A DNA stretch of 64,000 bases, from the NCBI RefSeq assembly GCF_019703835.1, contig NZ_AP023055.1, positions 620,001 through 684,000 on the forward strand. Reading direction: 5' to 3'. The translations under genes were made by a program, and so were the position numbers. The DNA comes from Thaumasiovibrio subtropicus. GTDB lineage: Bacteria; Pseudomonadota; Gammaproteobacteria; Enterobacterales; Vibrionaceae. The notes under the pieces were generated by a model. It was not told the origin of the DNA. It worked only from the letters and a program-made list of their open reading frames with translations, and did not search any database. Position 1 is the first letter of the stretch. Every line of letters starts with the position of its first letter. Positions 47,175-56,551 of the stretch are shown piece after piece.

Positions 47175-47372
47175 CTCACTGCCTTTGTAGCGGAACTTAT
47201 TGCGCTTAAACGACCCTTTTCCTTTTTTAGGTGTTTCTGTTTTTGCTTTAAACAGTTTGGAAGTGACAAGTGCTGCCATTGCGTTGTCTTGGATTTCGCC
47301 TCTACCGTGCTCACATTGCGGTTTTGCAACCAGCTCGACTTGTTGAGGTCTTTTTCTCTGTTTCTTTGCCAT
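47136..47372 (-). CDS. arfA: Alternative ribosome-rescue factor A
   Basis: Rescues ribosomes stalled on mRNAs without a stop codon, together with RF2, as backup to tmRNA. 78 aa. The family core is visible: HGRGEIQDNAMAALVTSKLF and PKKGKGSFKRNKF. GGAGG with 5-base spacing sets ATG 47372, not the longer frame at 47546. The C-terminal codons and the stop lie in a strong hairpin (47134-47174), the known design by which arfA mRNA is cut into a non-stop message and ArfA is made only when tmRNA fails. Confidence 0.88.
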   Translation of the reverse strand: MAKKQRKRPQQVELVAKPQCEHGRGEIQDNAMAALVTSKLFKAKTETPKKGKGSFKRNKFRYKGSEPYAMLINLVNIA

Positions 47373-47607
47373 AGGGCCTCCATGTAAATTTGAGTCTGAG
47401 TCTACGCATTTTTGGTGCAATGCGCAAAAAAACAGCGCTAATTGCAGGCGAAAAAGGGGATGAAAACCGAATGGGGCTAAAGAAAGCGGGACTCTGTGAG
47501 ATATAAGAGAAAAAAATGCGTTTTTAGAGAGAGATAACCTAATCAATGCTAAACCGTTGCTATACTCAACTCAGCGTCTTAATTATAAGATTTCGAGGAT
47601 AGCGGTA

Positions 47608-48537
47608 ATGACGGAACAGTTTCGGCTAGTAACACGTAGTGATTTTGATGGATTAGTTTGCGCTGTGCTGCTTAAGCACAAGGATTTAATTAACGAAATT
47701 ACGTTCGTTCACCCCAAAGACATGCAAGATGGCAAGATAACGATTACCGATAAGGATATCACCACCAATTTGCCCTTTGTCGCAGATGCGCACATTGCGT
47801 TTGACCACCATCTATCGGAGACATTACGGAACGAGGGTGATAACAAAAATCACGTTATCGATCCGAATGCACCGTCTGCGGCAAGAGTTGTTTTTGATTA
47901 CTATGGGGGCTATGACGCCTTTCCACGCGAGTGGGAAGACATGATGGAAGCCGTGGATAAAGGTGACTCTGCCCAGTACACCATTGATGAAGTATTAAAT
48001 CCGCGAGGCTGGCCACTACTTAACTTTTTAATGGATGCCCGCACCGGGTTGGGACGTTTTAGAGAGTTTCGTATCTCAAACTATAACCTAATGATGGATT
48101 TGATTGACTACTGTAAAGATCACACCATCGAAGAGATATTAGAGTTGCCGGATGTAAAAGAACGCGTAGAGCTTTATTTTGAGCATGAAGAAAAAGCGAA
48201 ACTGCAGATTAAGCGATGCGCGACGGTTTACAATAACCTCGTTGTACTTGACCTCCGTGAAGAAGATGTGATTTTTGCGACTAACCGTTTTATGATTTAT
48301 GCGCTCTTCCCTCAATGTAATATCTCAATTCACCAACTTTGGGGGCTTAAGAAGCAAAATGTTGTGTATGCTACGGGTAAATCTATTTTTGATCGTAGCT
48401 CCAAAACCAATGTCGGTGAGCTGATGTTAAAGTACCAAGGTGGTGGTCATCAGGCGGCAGGAACGTGTCAGATTGAGACAGAAAGATCGCCAGAGGTCTT
48501 GGATGAGTTGATTGCCGCAATCAATCGAGACGGTTAA
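47608..48537 (+). CDS. DHH-family phosphoesterase (exopolyphosphatase/NrnA-like)
   Basis: 309 aa. TRSDFDGLVCAVLL replaces the first DHH motif, FDHHLSET carries the DHH signature, GDSAQYTIDEV adds another metal-site Asp, and GGGHQAAGTCQI is the DHHA1 motif near residue 285. Family members hydrolyse pAp, short RNA, cyclic dinucleotide products or polyphosphate; the substrate cannot be told here. ATG 47608 has GAGGATAGCGG upstream. It is divergent from arfA and transcribed alone. Confidence 0.85.
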   Translation: MTEQFRLVTRSDFDGLVCAVLLKHKDLINEITFVHPKDMQDGKITITDKDITTNLPFVADAHIAFDHHLSETLRNEGDNKNHVIDPNAPSAARVVFDYYGGYDAFPREWEDMMEAVDKGDSAQYTIDEVLNPRGWPLLNFLMDARTGLGRFREFRISNYNLMMDLIDYCKDHTIEEILELPDVKERVELYFEHEEKAKLQIKRCATVYNNLVVLDLREEDVIFATNRFMIYALFPQCNISIHQLWGLKKQNVVYATGKSIFDRSSKTNVGELMLKYQGGGHQAAGTCQIETERSPEVLDELIAAINRDG

Positions 48538-48763
48538 GTACGTTTGAATTTCTTACCAATATTGTAATGACAACAGGCCCGGCGAGTTTTCGCTGGGCTA
48601 TCGATAGACTCAAATATCTAGAGGCTGCATTGAGCAGCAAAGCGCCTCTATTCTGTGTAATGCCTCCCATCTTTTATTTTCTATCCTCTAATGAGTTCCG
48701 CTGCATAAAGTAAACTGTTCCGTTTGATTTTTATGGATGAAAATGAGTAAGGGGACAGACTTA

Positions 48764-49714
48764 ATGAGAAACGCATTGTTTGCGCTTGCAATGGTGGCAG
48801 GGACAACGAGCTTTGCTCAAGCGAGTGAAATTACGTTGTCGAGTGGTGGACCAACGGGAAACTACTTTAAAATGGCCAATGATATCGTTAGCTATTGTGC
48901 GAAACCTGTCTCTAAACACGGCAGTTTGGTGGCGGTTAACTCCGAAGGCTCGGTGGATAACCTGATGGGGATGTTACATAAAAAGTATCGCGCTGGGATC
49001 GTGCAAGAAGATGTACTTTATTTCTACGCCAATACAATGCCGAATCAGGTCAGTGATAACCACGTCAAAGTGATTTCAGAATTGCACCAAGAGGCAGTGC
49101 ATTTATTGATTCCTCGTGACTACAAGCCCAAAAGTCAAGATGGCGGATTCTGGAGCTTGTTTTCAAAAAAACGTGAGCCTTCGCCTGTTATTAGTTTAGA
49201 TATGTTAAAAGGGCAGCAAGTGGGATCGTGGGGAGGCTCAATGGTGTCTGCGCAGGCACTGAATCATTTCTTTGACCTCAGTATTGAGCTGGTTGAGTTG
49301 AAAGTAGATAAGCGTCTTGATCCGCAAATGCCCGTGATTATCGTTGGCGGGCATCCTTTCCAGCCTGTACAAGATTTGATTAATACCAGTAAATACCGTT
49401 TGGTCTCTATTGATTATGAAGCGCTTGGAAAAGATCCCCGTACTTCCTTCTACAGTGATGCGTCAGTGACTTACCTGATGAGCGGTAGCCCAGTATCGGT
49501 TTCGACTATTGGCGTTAGGGCTTTACTATTGGGCGCGAACTTCCGAAATCCCGATAAAAACGTTGCCATGTCAAAGTTAGCATCATGTGTAAGTAAAAAC
49601 ATGATGGATTTGAGTGATGACGCAGAGACCTCTCCAGCTTGGCGCAGTGCGTTGGATCTGATCGAGGCAGAAAAGCGCACAGGATGGGAATACTTCCCAC
49701 TGGCAAAGAAATAG
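48764..49714 (+). CDS. TAXI-family TRAP transporter solute-binding protein
   Basis: Periplasmic binding protein, 316 aa. Signal peptide NALFALAMVAGTTSFAQA, then EITLSSGGPTGNYFKMANDI, the TAXI ligand-entry motif. ATG 48764 is used (AAGGGG 9 bases upstream); ATG 48743 and 48737 are in frame. No TRAP membrane subunit (DctQM-type) is adjacent, so the partner permease is elsewhere or the protein acts alone. Relatives bind glutamate or other organic acids. Confidence 0.85.
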   Translation: MRNALFALAMVAGTTSFAQASEITLSSGGPTGNYFKMANDIVSYCAKPVSKHGSLVAVNSEGSVDNLMGMLHKKYRAGIVQEDVLYFYANTMPNQVSDNHVKVISELHQEAVHLLIPRDYKPKSQDGGFWSLFSKKREPSPVISLDMLKGQQVGSWGGSMVSAQALNHFFDLSIELVELKVDKRLDPQMPVIIVGGHPFQPVQDLINTSKYRLVSIDYEALGKDPRTSFYSDASVTYLMSGSPVSVSTIGVRALLLGANFRNPDKNVAMSKLASCVSKNMMDLSDDAETSPAWRSALDLIEAEKRTGWEYFPLAKK

Positions 49715-49796
49715 TGATAGACCTTCATCGCCGATCCTTGATAGGGAGCGATAAAAGCGCTTGCTGAGTCGGTATTTTATATGAGGTAAAGGCACA

Positions 49797-49821
49797 GGCA
49801 CTCTCGAGAGTGCCTTTTTTT
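49797..49821 (+). terminator. Terminator of the TAXI protein gene
   Basis: AGGCACTCTC/GAGAGTGCCT perfect palindrome with almost no loop and a following T run of seven. Located 82 bases after the stop at 49714. Confidence 0.85.
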
Positions 49822-49954
49822 GTTTTAGCCATCAAATTCAACAGTTTGTTGAGTTTAGATTTGAGCTACTTCACATTTCATTTTAATCCTGCCTTTTATT
49901 AATCATCGTTAATCTTCAGTCCACCGAGGGTTAATCTCTTCACAGATACACTAG

Positions 49955-50075
49955 CCCTGTTATTTCAAGTTAGGCGGGTAATCTCTCGCTGTTGAAACCC
50001 GTGTTGTAGGCGTGGTGGATATTTTTCAATCTTGCATCGAGAGAGAGATCCTTGGGGGAATTTGAAATAGCAGGG
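49955..50075 (+). ncRNA. Long structured region upstream of nagE (leader or sRNA candidate)
   Basis: Nested complementary segments fold the 121 bases on themselves: CCCTGTTATTTCAA (49955-49968) with TTGAAATAGCAGGG (50062-50075), 14 bp including one G.U; TCTCTCG (49982-49988) with CGAGAGA (50038-50044); GTTGAAA (about 49991-49997) with TTTCAAT (about 50024-50030). It matches no riboswitch class I remember. It could be a leader element of nagE, an independent sRNA, or an inverted-repeat element. Confidence 0.4.
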
Positions 50076-50174
50076 AAAGCCCAAGTTTTCGGTTGCGTGA
50101 ACAATAGCAGCATTGAAGTGAGGGTGAGCTTCATTCGAAGTCAATAGCCAAAATCCCGAAGAAACGATTAGCGT

Positions 50175-50228
50175 GATTGCTTAACAGCTAAATGAACTTA
50201 TTGAAAGAGAGATTTAGCTTGAGCAATC
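50175..50228 (+). promoter_or_regulatory. Second strong hairpin in the nagE leader
   Basis: GATTGCT plus AGCTAAAT (50175-50193) pair with ATTTAGCT plus AGCAATC (50212-50228) around a 4/2-base internal loop. It lies about 160 bases before the nagE start. It has no U tract, so it is not a terminator. Confidence 0.5.
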
Positions 50229-50388
50229 AAAAGCCAAAGAGCACTTAAACAACGTTAAATGTTGGCTAGGGAATGAAAGCAATAACAAAGGGGGGAGCCT
50301 GCGTCATTGCTGTAGGGCAAGTTTTCATGTTCAACCGTGAAAGCGCAAATGAAGCGACAATTCATATCGCAATGAAAAGGACAATAAT

Positions 50389-51837
50389 GTGAACATATTT
50401 GGCTACTTACAAAGAATCGGTAAGGCACTGATGGTGCCTATCGCAACCCTGCCCGCGGCAGGTTTAATGATTGGTATTGGTTATGCGATTGACCCAGCGG
50501 GTTGGGGGGGCAATAGCCCAATCGCTGCTTTCTTAATTGGTGGTGGTGGCGCTATCATGGACAACCAAGCGTGGTTGTTTGCAGTGGGTGTAGCGTATGG
50601 CCTAGCGCGAGACAATAATGGTGCAGCCGCACTGGCGGGGTTAGTCGGGTTAATGATTTTCGACAAGCTGCTGGATCCCGGTATGGTGGCAAACCTCACC
50701 AACACCACAGTCGAAGCCTTGGGTGCAGATTCGGTACGCGCTTATAACGGACGCTTGAACGCGTTAACGGGCTTGATTTTTGGTGTGGTTGCCGCGGAGT
50801 TCTACAATCGCTTCCACAATATTCAGCTACCTTCTTGGCTATCATTCTTTGGTGGGCGTCGATTTGTGCCTATCGCTTCATCAGTGGCAGCATTGGCGAT
50901 CTCGCTTATCTTCATCATCGTTTGGCCTAGCTTCTACAATGGCTTGATCTCATTTGGTAAAAGTATCCTTGACCTTGGCGCGGTGGGTGCGGGTATCTAT
51001 GGTGTTGTCAACCGATTGATGATCCCATTAGGGCTTCACCATGCGATCAATGCGGTATTCTGGTGGGATGTTGCCGGTATCAATGATATTCCTACTTTCT
51101 GGTCAGGTGTCGGTGAGCTGGGTGTGACAGGTATGTATCAAGCAGGCTTCTTCCCAATCATGGGTTATGGTTTGCCAGCGGCTTGTCTTGCGATTTATCA
51201 CACGGCGCATGCAAAGAATAAGCAAAAAGTAGGCTCATTGATGCTTGCTATCGCTTTGACAGCAATTGTTACGGGTGTCACCGAGCCAATTGAGTTTGCC
51301 TTTATGTATGTTGCTCCGGCTCTCTATGTTATTCACGCTTGTTTAACGGGTCTGTCACTGTTTCTTGCTGCGGCATTTGGGTGGATTGCAGGGTTTAACT
51401 TCAGCGGTGGTTTGATTGACTTCGTCTTATCATTTAATACGCCGCTTGCACACAAACCGTATATGCTGATTGTTCAAGGTATCGCTTTCGCGGCGATTTA
51501 CTATACGGTATTCCGCTTTGCCATTGTGAAGTTTGATTTAAAAACGCCGGGTCGTGAAGTTGATGACGAAAATGACACCGTTGCGACCGAAGAAGGGCTT
51601 GAAGAGCGCGCTGCTGCGTATTTGAAAGCGCTTGGAGGCGAGCAAAACCTTGGCAATATTGATGCGTGTATTACACGTCTTCGCTTAGAAATTAAAGATG
51701 TTGCTCAAATTGATGAGCCACAGCTCAAGCGCCTTGGTGCTATGGGCGTGGTTAAAGTGGGAGAAAAGAACTTGCAAGTCATTATTGGCAGTGAAGCTGA
51801 GCTAGTGGCTTCAGCAATGAAATCGCTGACCCAGTAA
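50389..51837 (+). CDS. nagE: PTS N-acetylglucosamine transporter, EIIC-EIIB fusion
   Basis: Imports and phosphorylates N-acetylglucosamine using phosphoryl groups from HPr/EIIA. 482 aa: a membrane EIIC domain (residues 1-380, starting MNIFGYLQRIGKALMVP, with GITEPIEF-type VTGVTEPIEFAFMYVAP), then a linker and EIIB (about 400-482) with phospho-Cys in NIDACITRLRL. No EIIA domain is fused, as in vibrios where Crr serves. The start is GTG 50389 with AAAAGGA upstream; an overlapping ATG at 50387 runs into a stop. Confidence 0.92.
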   Translation: MNIFGYLQRIGKALMVPIATLPAAGLMIGIGYAIDPAGWGGNSPIAAFLIGGGGAIMDNQAWLFAVGVAYGLARDNNGAAALAGLVGLMIFDKLLDPGMVANLTNTTVEALGADSVRAYNGRLNALTGLIFGVVAAEFYNRFHNIQLPSWLSFFGGRRFVPIASSVAALAISLIFIIVWPSFYNGLISFGKSILDLGAVGAGIYGVVNRLMIPLGLHHAINAVFWWDVAGINDIPTFWSGVGELGVTGMYQAGFFPIMGYGLPAACLAIYHTAHAKNKQKVGSLMLAIALTAIVTGVTEPIEFAFMYVAPALYVIHACLTGLSLFLAAAFGWIAGFNFSGGLIDFVLSFNTPLAHKPYMLIVQGIAFAAIYYTVFRFAIVKFDLKTPGREVDDENDTVATEEGLEERAAAYLKALGGEQNLGNIDACITRLRLEIKDVAQIDEPQLKRLGAMGVVKVGEKNLQVIIGSEAELVASAMKSLTQ

Positions 51838-51939
51838 GCACAACGTTTTACTCAAAACCTCAACATCACAAAATAAATGCTCGGTACATTACCTAGGTAC
51901 AGAGCAAGCAGAATAAACCACATCCCCCTGTGGTTTCTT

Positions 51940-51987
51940 AGCGCCCTCTAAGTCGGGTTGTCGACAATGCTTAGAGGGCGCTCTTTT
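51940..51987 (+). terminator. Terminator of nagE
   Basis: AGCGCCCTCTAAG (51940-51952) and CTTAGAGGGCGCT (51970-51982) form a perfect 13-bp stem, loop 17, followed by CTTTT. Located about 100 bases after nagE; a smaller CCACA/TGTGG hairpin precedes it. Confidence 0.88.
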
Positions 51988-52111
51988 CAATAAATTAAAT
52001 TATGAAGTGACTCTCAATACACTCGTTTACTTGGTGAATGGATCAAGGCAGCGAATCAGATTCTCTGTATCCTGTCTTCAGAATGTCACAATTCAATAAG
52101 GGGGACTCGCA

Positions 52112-52786
52112 ATGAAAATATTGGTCGTCGAGGATGACTTAACCACACGTGACTTTGTTAAAAAAGGTTTGGAAGAGCATGATTACGTTGTTGATACTGC
52201 GCCTTCCGGCCGTGAAGGTTTGATGATGGCGACAAGTAGCGATTATGCGTTGGTTATTCTTGATCGAATGTTACCTGAGTTAGATGGCTTAAAAGTATTG
52301 GCGGCAATGCGCGCCGCAGAGATTCATACCCCAGTGCTGATACTAAGTGCACTCGACAGTGTTGAGCAGCGTGTGCGAGGCTTAAACGCAGGGAGCGATG
52401 ACTATTTAACAAAACCTTTTGCGTTAGCGGAGCTTATTGCTCGAGTAAAAATTTTAGTCCGTCGCAATCAAACCTCTGTGCCGATCACCGAGCTCAATGT
52501 TGCTGACCTCTCACTCAATTATTTATCTCATCGTGTCTATCGCGCTGGTGTGGCGATTAACCTCCAACCCAAAGAGTTCAAGTTACTCAGCTATATGATG
52601 GAGCATGCGGGTGAAGTTGTCTCACGTATGATGTTGTTCGAAGCGGTGTGGGATTATCATTTTGATCCAAATACGAACGTGATTGATGTGCATATCGCTA
52701 AGTTGCGTCGTAAGATCGAAGCGAATGATCAATCTGCGCTTATTCATACCGTGCGAGGAGCAGGTTATGTCCTCCGGGAAGATTGA
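52112..52786 (+). CDS. OmpR-family response regulator
   Basis: 224 aa. Receiver: ILVVEDDLTTRDF, phospho-acceptor in LVILDRMLPELDG (Asp about 51), LSALDS and LTKPFALAEL with conserved Lys. C-terminal winged helix: LQPKEFKLLSYMMEHAGEVV and VIDVHIAKLRRKIE. Resembles CusR/PcoR-type regulators. It overlaps the sensor kinase gene by 20 bases. Signal unknown. Confidence 0.92.
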   Translation: MKILVVEDDLTTRDFVKKGLEEHDYVVDTAPSGREGLMMATSSDYALVILDRMLPELDGLKVLAAMRAAEIHTPVLILSALDSVEQRVRGLNAGSDDYLTKPFALAELIARVKILVRRNQTSVPITELNVADLSLNYLSHRVYRAGVAINLQPKEFKLLSYMMEHAGEVVSRMMLFEAVWDYHFDPNTNVIDVHIAKLRRKIEANDQSALIHTVRGAGYVLRED

Positions 52787-54089
52787 TCACCTTTATCGCT
52801 CTTCTGTTCTTCGTACTTGGTTGTGGGTGGGGGGAATGCTGTTCGTGCTGATTTTCGCTCTGATGAATGATTTTTATCGTACAGCCAGTCAGCACCTTGA
52901 AACGCAAGTGGTTGATAGCTTGTTAAGTGAAAGTGCTCAAATTCAGGCGTTGTCAGAAATTCTGACTCTTGAAGAACTACAGCAGACGTTGTCCTCATTG
53001 GAAGAGGGGCGACTCTATACTTACCATCAAACACAAGCAGAGTTACAAAGCCAAGTATCTAGCTATCCTCTTGTTAGTCAGGGCGTGACCTTCTCGCCAT
53101 CACAACCTTCAATGCATGCAACGAGAATCAAAATTGATGACGACCTTGAAATGGTCATTGGATTTGATGACAAGGTGCTAAAAGAGTTTCAGTCTTCGCT
53201 GCGAGAAACCATGTTGAAAGGGACAGTGATCCCAGTGGTTATGCTGATTGTGATTGCTGTGTGGTTTGCTTCTCGACTCGTTAATCAACTTCAGCATGTC
53301 AACAAAACGATGGGTCGAGTGATGATGGGTGAGCGCCAAGTACGTTTGCCTGTCGGGCGGAGTTACAATGAATTTGACATGTTGGCCATTCACTTGAATT
53401 CAATGCTTGAGCAACTGGAGCAAAATGAGTCGACGCTGAATGCGTTGACGGTCGATATCGCACATGACATGCGTACGCCCTTATCTCGCTTGAAATTGCG
53501 CTTGGAGTGCCTACTAGAAAACCGAGAAATTAGTAATGACACCATGGTCGAGCTAGAGTCGATGCACGGTGATTTTTCTGCCATGTTGAAAACCTTCAAT
53601 GGTGTGTTGGAGATATCGCGACTGGAGTCAGCAGAGTCGAAAGTGGAAATGACGGACGTTGATCTCGGCGCAATTGCGGAAGATGTCTACGACTTTTGTG
53701 AACCACTGGCTGAAGAGCGTGAAATTCGTTTAGTGATCCGCAAAGAGATGCCGTGTGTTATCCAAGGTAATCCGAGCTTACTGTTTCGCGCGGTATTTAA
53801 TTTGGTCGAAAACGCCATCAAGTACAGTCCCTCTCAGCGCGATGTCGAAATTAACATCGACTGCTTTGGGCTCGTTGTATGTGATAGTGGGCCGGGTATC
53901 AAATTGCAAGACAGAGAGCGTGTCCAACAACGTTTAGCGCGGCTTGATCCTAGCCGTTCATCACCGGGGCTAGGTTTGGGGTTATCCTTGGTAAAAACCG
54001 TGGCACAACTTCATCATGCGCGATTACTTCTGTCTGACAATGGGCCCGGTTTAAGAGCGAGAATCTACTTTGAACCTCGCCCTTGGTAA
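52767..54089 (+). CDS. Sensor histidine kinase partner of the upstream regulator
   Basis: 440 aa. Start ATG 52767, GAGGAGCAGG just upstream, inside the regulator's last codons. Two membrane helices (about 18-36 and 155-175) bound a periplasmic sensor of about 115 residues; then HAMP, HisKA with phospho-His in VDIAHDMRTPLSR, and ATPase motifs NLVENAIKYSPS, VCDSGPGI and GLGLGLSLVKT. Signal unknown. Confidence 0.9.
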   Translation: MSSGKIDHLYRSSVLRTWLWVGGMLFVLIFALMNDFYRTASQHLETQVVDSLLSESAQIQALSEILTLEELQQTLSSLEEGRLYTYHQTQAELQSQVSSYPLVSQGVTFSPSQPSMHATRIKIDDDLEMVIGFDDKVLKEFQSSLRETMLKGTVIPVVMLIVIAVWFASRLVNQLQHVNKTMGRVMMGERQVRLPVGRSYNEFDMLAIHLNSMLEQLEQNESTLNALTVDIAHDMRTPLSRLKLRLECLLENREISNDTMVELESMHGDFSAMLKTFNGVLEISRLESAESKVEMTDVDLGAIAEDVYDFCEPLAEEREIRLVIRKEMPCVIQGNPSLLFRAVFNLVENAIKYSPSQRDVEINIDCFGLVVCDSGPGIKLQDRERVQQRLARLDPSRSSPGLGLGLSLVKTVAQLHHARLLLSDNGPGLRARIYFEPRPW

Positions 54090-54116
54090 CCAGTGGCCAT
54101 GTCCTGAAGAATGGGA

Positions 54117-54803
54117 TCAGGGGCAGTATTTATATCCCACACTGTAGACGGATTGTACCAACTCATCGTCGGTGTGAATCTGATTGAGTTTCTTACGTAA
54201 CTTTTTGATATGGCTATCAATGGTTCGTTCACTCACAACGCGGTGGTCACGATAAATATTGTCGATGAGCTGGCTGCGAGAGTATACCCGTCCCGGATCG
54301 CTTGCGAGCAGATGAAGCAAGTTGAATTCAATCGCTGTTAATGTCAGTGCTGTGCCATGCAAGGTGGCTTCAAGTTTGTCCGGATTCAGCTGAAGGGGTG
54401 TCGGTGGTGCCGATTCCACGAGCTCGTCGCTGCTTTTCGGCGGATGGTATCGTTTGAGTACCGCTTTGACGCGCGCGACCACTTCTCGTGGCGAGAAAGG
54501 TTTACAGATGTAGTCATCAGCGCCGAGTTCTAGACCTAATAAACGATCTATTTCTTCAATCTTGGCGGTGATCATAATAATAGGGACGTCACTATGTTGG
54601 CGTATCTCTCGGCATAATGTTAGGCCGTCGACAACGGGCAGCATAAGATCGAGCAAGACGAGAGAGGGAGGCGTTGTCTTAACGGTTTTGAGTACATTAC
54701 TGCCATCATAAAGCTGCGTGACGCCGTAACCTGCATTTTTTAGATAGTCGGCAAGCAGTTGAGAAATTTTTGTTTCATCTTCCACGACAAGTATCTGATG
54801 CAT
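54117..54803 (-). CDS. baeR: Response regulator BaeR
   Basis: 228 aa envelope-stress regulator. Very close to E. coli BaeR: ILVVEDETKISQLLADYL, LVLLDLMLPVVDGLTLCREI, ITAKIEEIDRLLGLELGADD and YICKPFSPREVVARVKAVL; DNA-binding half with VVSERTIDSHIKKLRKKL. ATG 54803 has AAGGAAG upstream, so the 11-residue longer frame is not used. It is 17 bases after baeS, same strand, and converges with the other two-component pair. Confidence 0.93.
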   Translation of the reverse strand: MHQILVVEDETKISQLLADYLKNAGYGVTQLYDGSNVLKTVKTTPPSLVLLDLMLPVVDGLTLCREIRQHSDVPIIMITAKIEEIDRLLGLELGADDYICKPFSPREVVARVKAVLKRYHPPKSSDELVESAPPTPLQLNPDKLEATLHGTALTLTAIEFNLLHLLASDPGRVYSRSQLIDNIYRDHRVVSERTIDSHIKKLRKKLNQIHTDDELVQSVYSVGYKYCP

Positions 54804-54820
54804 TGAGTTCTTCCTTGTTG

Positions 54821-56377
54821 TTATTTCGGGAGCCAAACCACGACTTTTAATCCCCCCATTGGAGAGTGCTCAGCATGGATTTTTCCTTGATGGGCTTCGA
54901 CAATTTTTTGAGTGATGGCTAAACCTAGTCCAGAGCCGCCTGTTTTACGGTTTCTTGAGCTTTCAACACGATAGAGGTGTTCAAACAGTTTAGTTAAGGC
55001 ATCGTGGGGAACATCTGGCGAGGTATCTTCCACCGTAATCGTCACACCTTTGATGCTCTCCCTAAGTACGATCAAGGTTTCCCCGGGAGAGTCCGTATAT
55101 TTTAGTGAGTTGTTGAGCAAGTTTTCCAGCAACTGTTGGAGCCGGGTTTCGTCTGCACGGATCCAAGCGTTATTCACATCGGTTTGGTAGCGCAAAGTGA
55201 GGCCCGCTTTTCGAAAACGAGCCACATTGATTTCATGCATGTCTTCGAGCAATGCGGCAACATCGAGTTCGCTCATATGGTAACGAAATGCACCAATCTC
55301 AGCGTTGGTTAGTTGGTAGAGGTCTTCAATCAGCTTCTGTAAATGGGCGATTTCTTCTTCAATGGAGCCGAGGGTTTCTTCATTCGCTGGCCGCACACCA
55401 TCAAGGATAGCTTCAAACTCACCTTTAATGATTGAGAGTGGCGTGCGAAGTTCATGAGCAATGCTTGCAAGCCATTCTTTTCGCGACGTTTCAGCTTGCT
55501 TTAGCGTTAAGGCAAGTCGGTTGATGTTTTGCCCTAAGACAGCGATTTCATCACGTCCACTGGGTGTTTCTCTTTCCTCATAGTTTCCATTAGAGAGGTC
55601 AGTGGTAAAAGAGGAGAGCGTTTTTAACGGACGGGAAAAATGCCTTGAGAAGAAAAAGGCTGCCACGGACACCATCACAATGGCCAATCCTGCAATAAGG
55701 GAAAAGGCGCGTTGTTGACTGTCGGCGAAGGCTAAATCATAGGAGGTTTCTAGTTCGCGCTTAGGTGGCCACGCAAGGTATCCCACTATCGACGCATCGT
55801 GCCAAAGTGCAGTGGTGAGGAAGTGGGTATCATAAGGTCCAACGATAGATATCCGCTCTGCATCGAGTAAACTCACACGCAGATCACCGGGTGGTTTGGG
55901 CGAGCGTGATGGGCCTCGTTGTCCACGTTGGCCCGTCGCTTCGGCGTTATCACGGCGTGGTGGAGGGCGTCTTCCATCTTCTCGAGGTGGAGGGCGACGA
56001 CCTTCATCTCTAGGGCGCACGCTCTCGCCGCGCGGCGGCTTGCTATCGCGCGTCTCTCTAGTAGGAGCCCCTTCCATACTCCGATGGAGTGCAGTGAGAT
56101 ACTGCTGCGTAGACTCGGTAAAGTCCTGATCTCTTTCTGAAAGCCGGACGACCTCACCCCACAAAAATGGGTATGTTGCGAGTAGTTGAAAACTATCGTC
56201 CCATTCATAAAGGATTTCGAGATTGTCAGTTAATCGATCAAGGGACGCTTTCTCGCGTTCATTGATATGGTTGATGAGCCCTTGGTCAAAACTCCATTGA
56301 ATAGCAAGATACAGTACCAGTAGTACAATACCGACAGAGAAAAAGAAGCTTAACCAAAGGCGTTGGAATATCGTCAT
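54821..56377 (-). CDS. baeS: Sensor histidine kinase BaeS with an unusual Arg/Pro-rich periplasmic insert
   Basis: 518 aa; E. coli BaeS is about 467. Start ATG 56377 (AAGGAGACGG upstream). N-terminal helix about 10-30, periplasmic sensor to about 215, second helix, HAMP, HisKA with WLASIAHELRTPLSIIKGE, ATPase motifs LLENLLNNSLKY and GGSGLGLAITQKIV. Within the sensor, residues about 105-165 are a low-complexity run with GRRPPPRED and GRRPPPRRD repeats that I do not recall in other BaeS. It may alter ligand sensing. Confidence 0.9.
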   Translation of the reverse strand: MTIFQRLWLSFFFSVGIVLLVLYLAIQWSFDQGLINHINEREKASLDRLTDNLEILYEWDDSFQLLATYPFLWGEVVRLSERDQDFTESTQQYLTALHRSMEGAPTRETRDSKPPRGESVRPRDEGRRPPPREDGRRPPPRRDNAEATGQRGQRGPSRSPKPPGDLRVSLLDAERISIVGPYDTHFLTTALWHDASIVGYLAWPPKRELETSYDLAFADSQQRAFSLIAGLAIVMVSVAAFFFSRHFSRPLKTLSSFTTDLSNGNYEERETPSGRDEIAVLGQNINRLALTLKQAETSRKEWLASIAHELRTPLSIIKGEFEAILDGVRPANEETLGSIEEEIAHLQKLIEDLYQLTNAEIGAFRYHMSELDVAALLEDMHEINVARFRKAGLTLRYQTDVNNAWIRADETRLQQLLENLLNNSLKYTDSPGETLIVLRESIKGVTITVEDTSPDVPHDALTKLFEHLYRVESSRNRKTGGSGLGLAITQKIVEAHQGKIHAEHSPMGGLKVVVWLPK

Positions 56378-56551
56378 TCCGTCTCCTTGCAATGCCAACG
56401 GCCTGGCAGGTGCCGCGCAGGATCTATATTAAGACGTAACTCGATATTTTGACTGCTTTTTTCTGAAGTTACACATTTGTTCCTCATTTCTTGCGGCTAG
56501 CGTGCGCAATTGCTGACTAACCTCACTAAAAATATGAAATTGGGAGGCAAT

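Noticed and set aside
49955..50228. GEMM, 6S, glmS or glycine riboswitch
   Set aside because: None of the conserved core sequences I know for these RNAs is present; it is reported only as a structured region.
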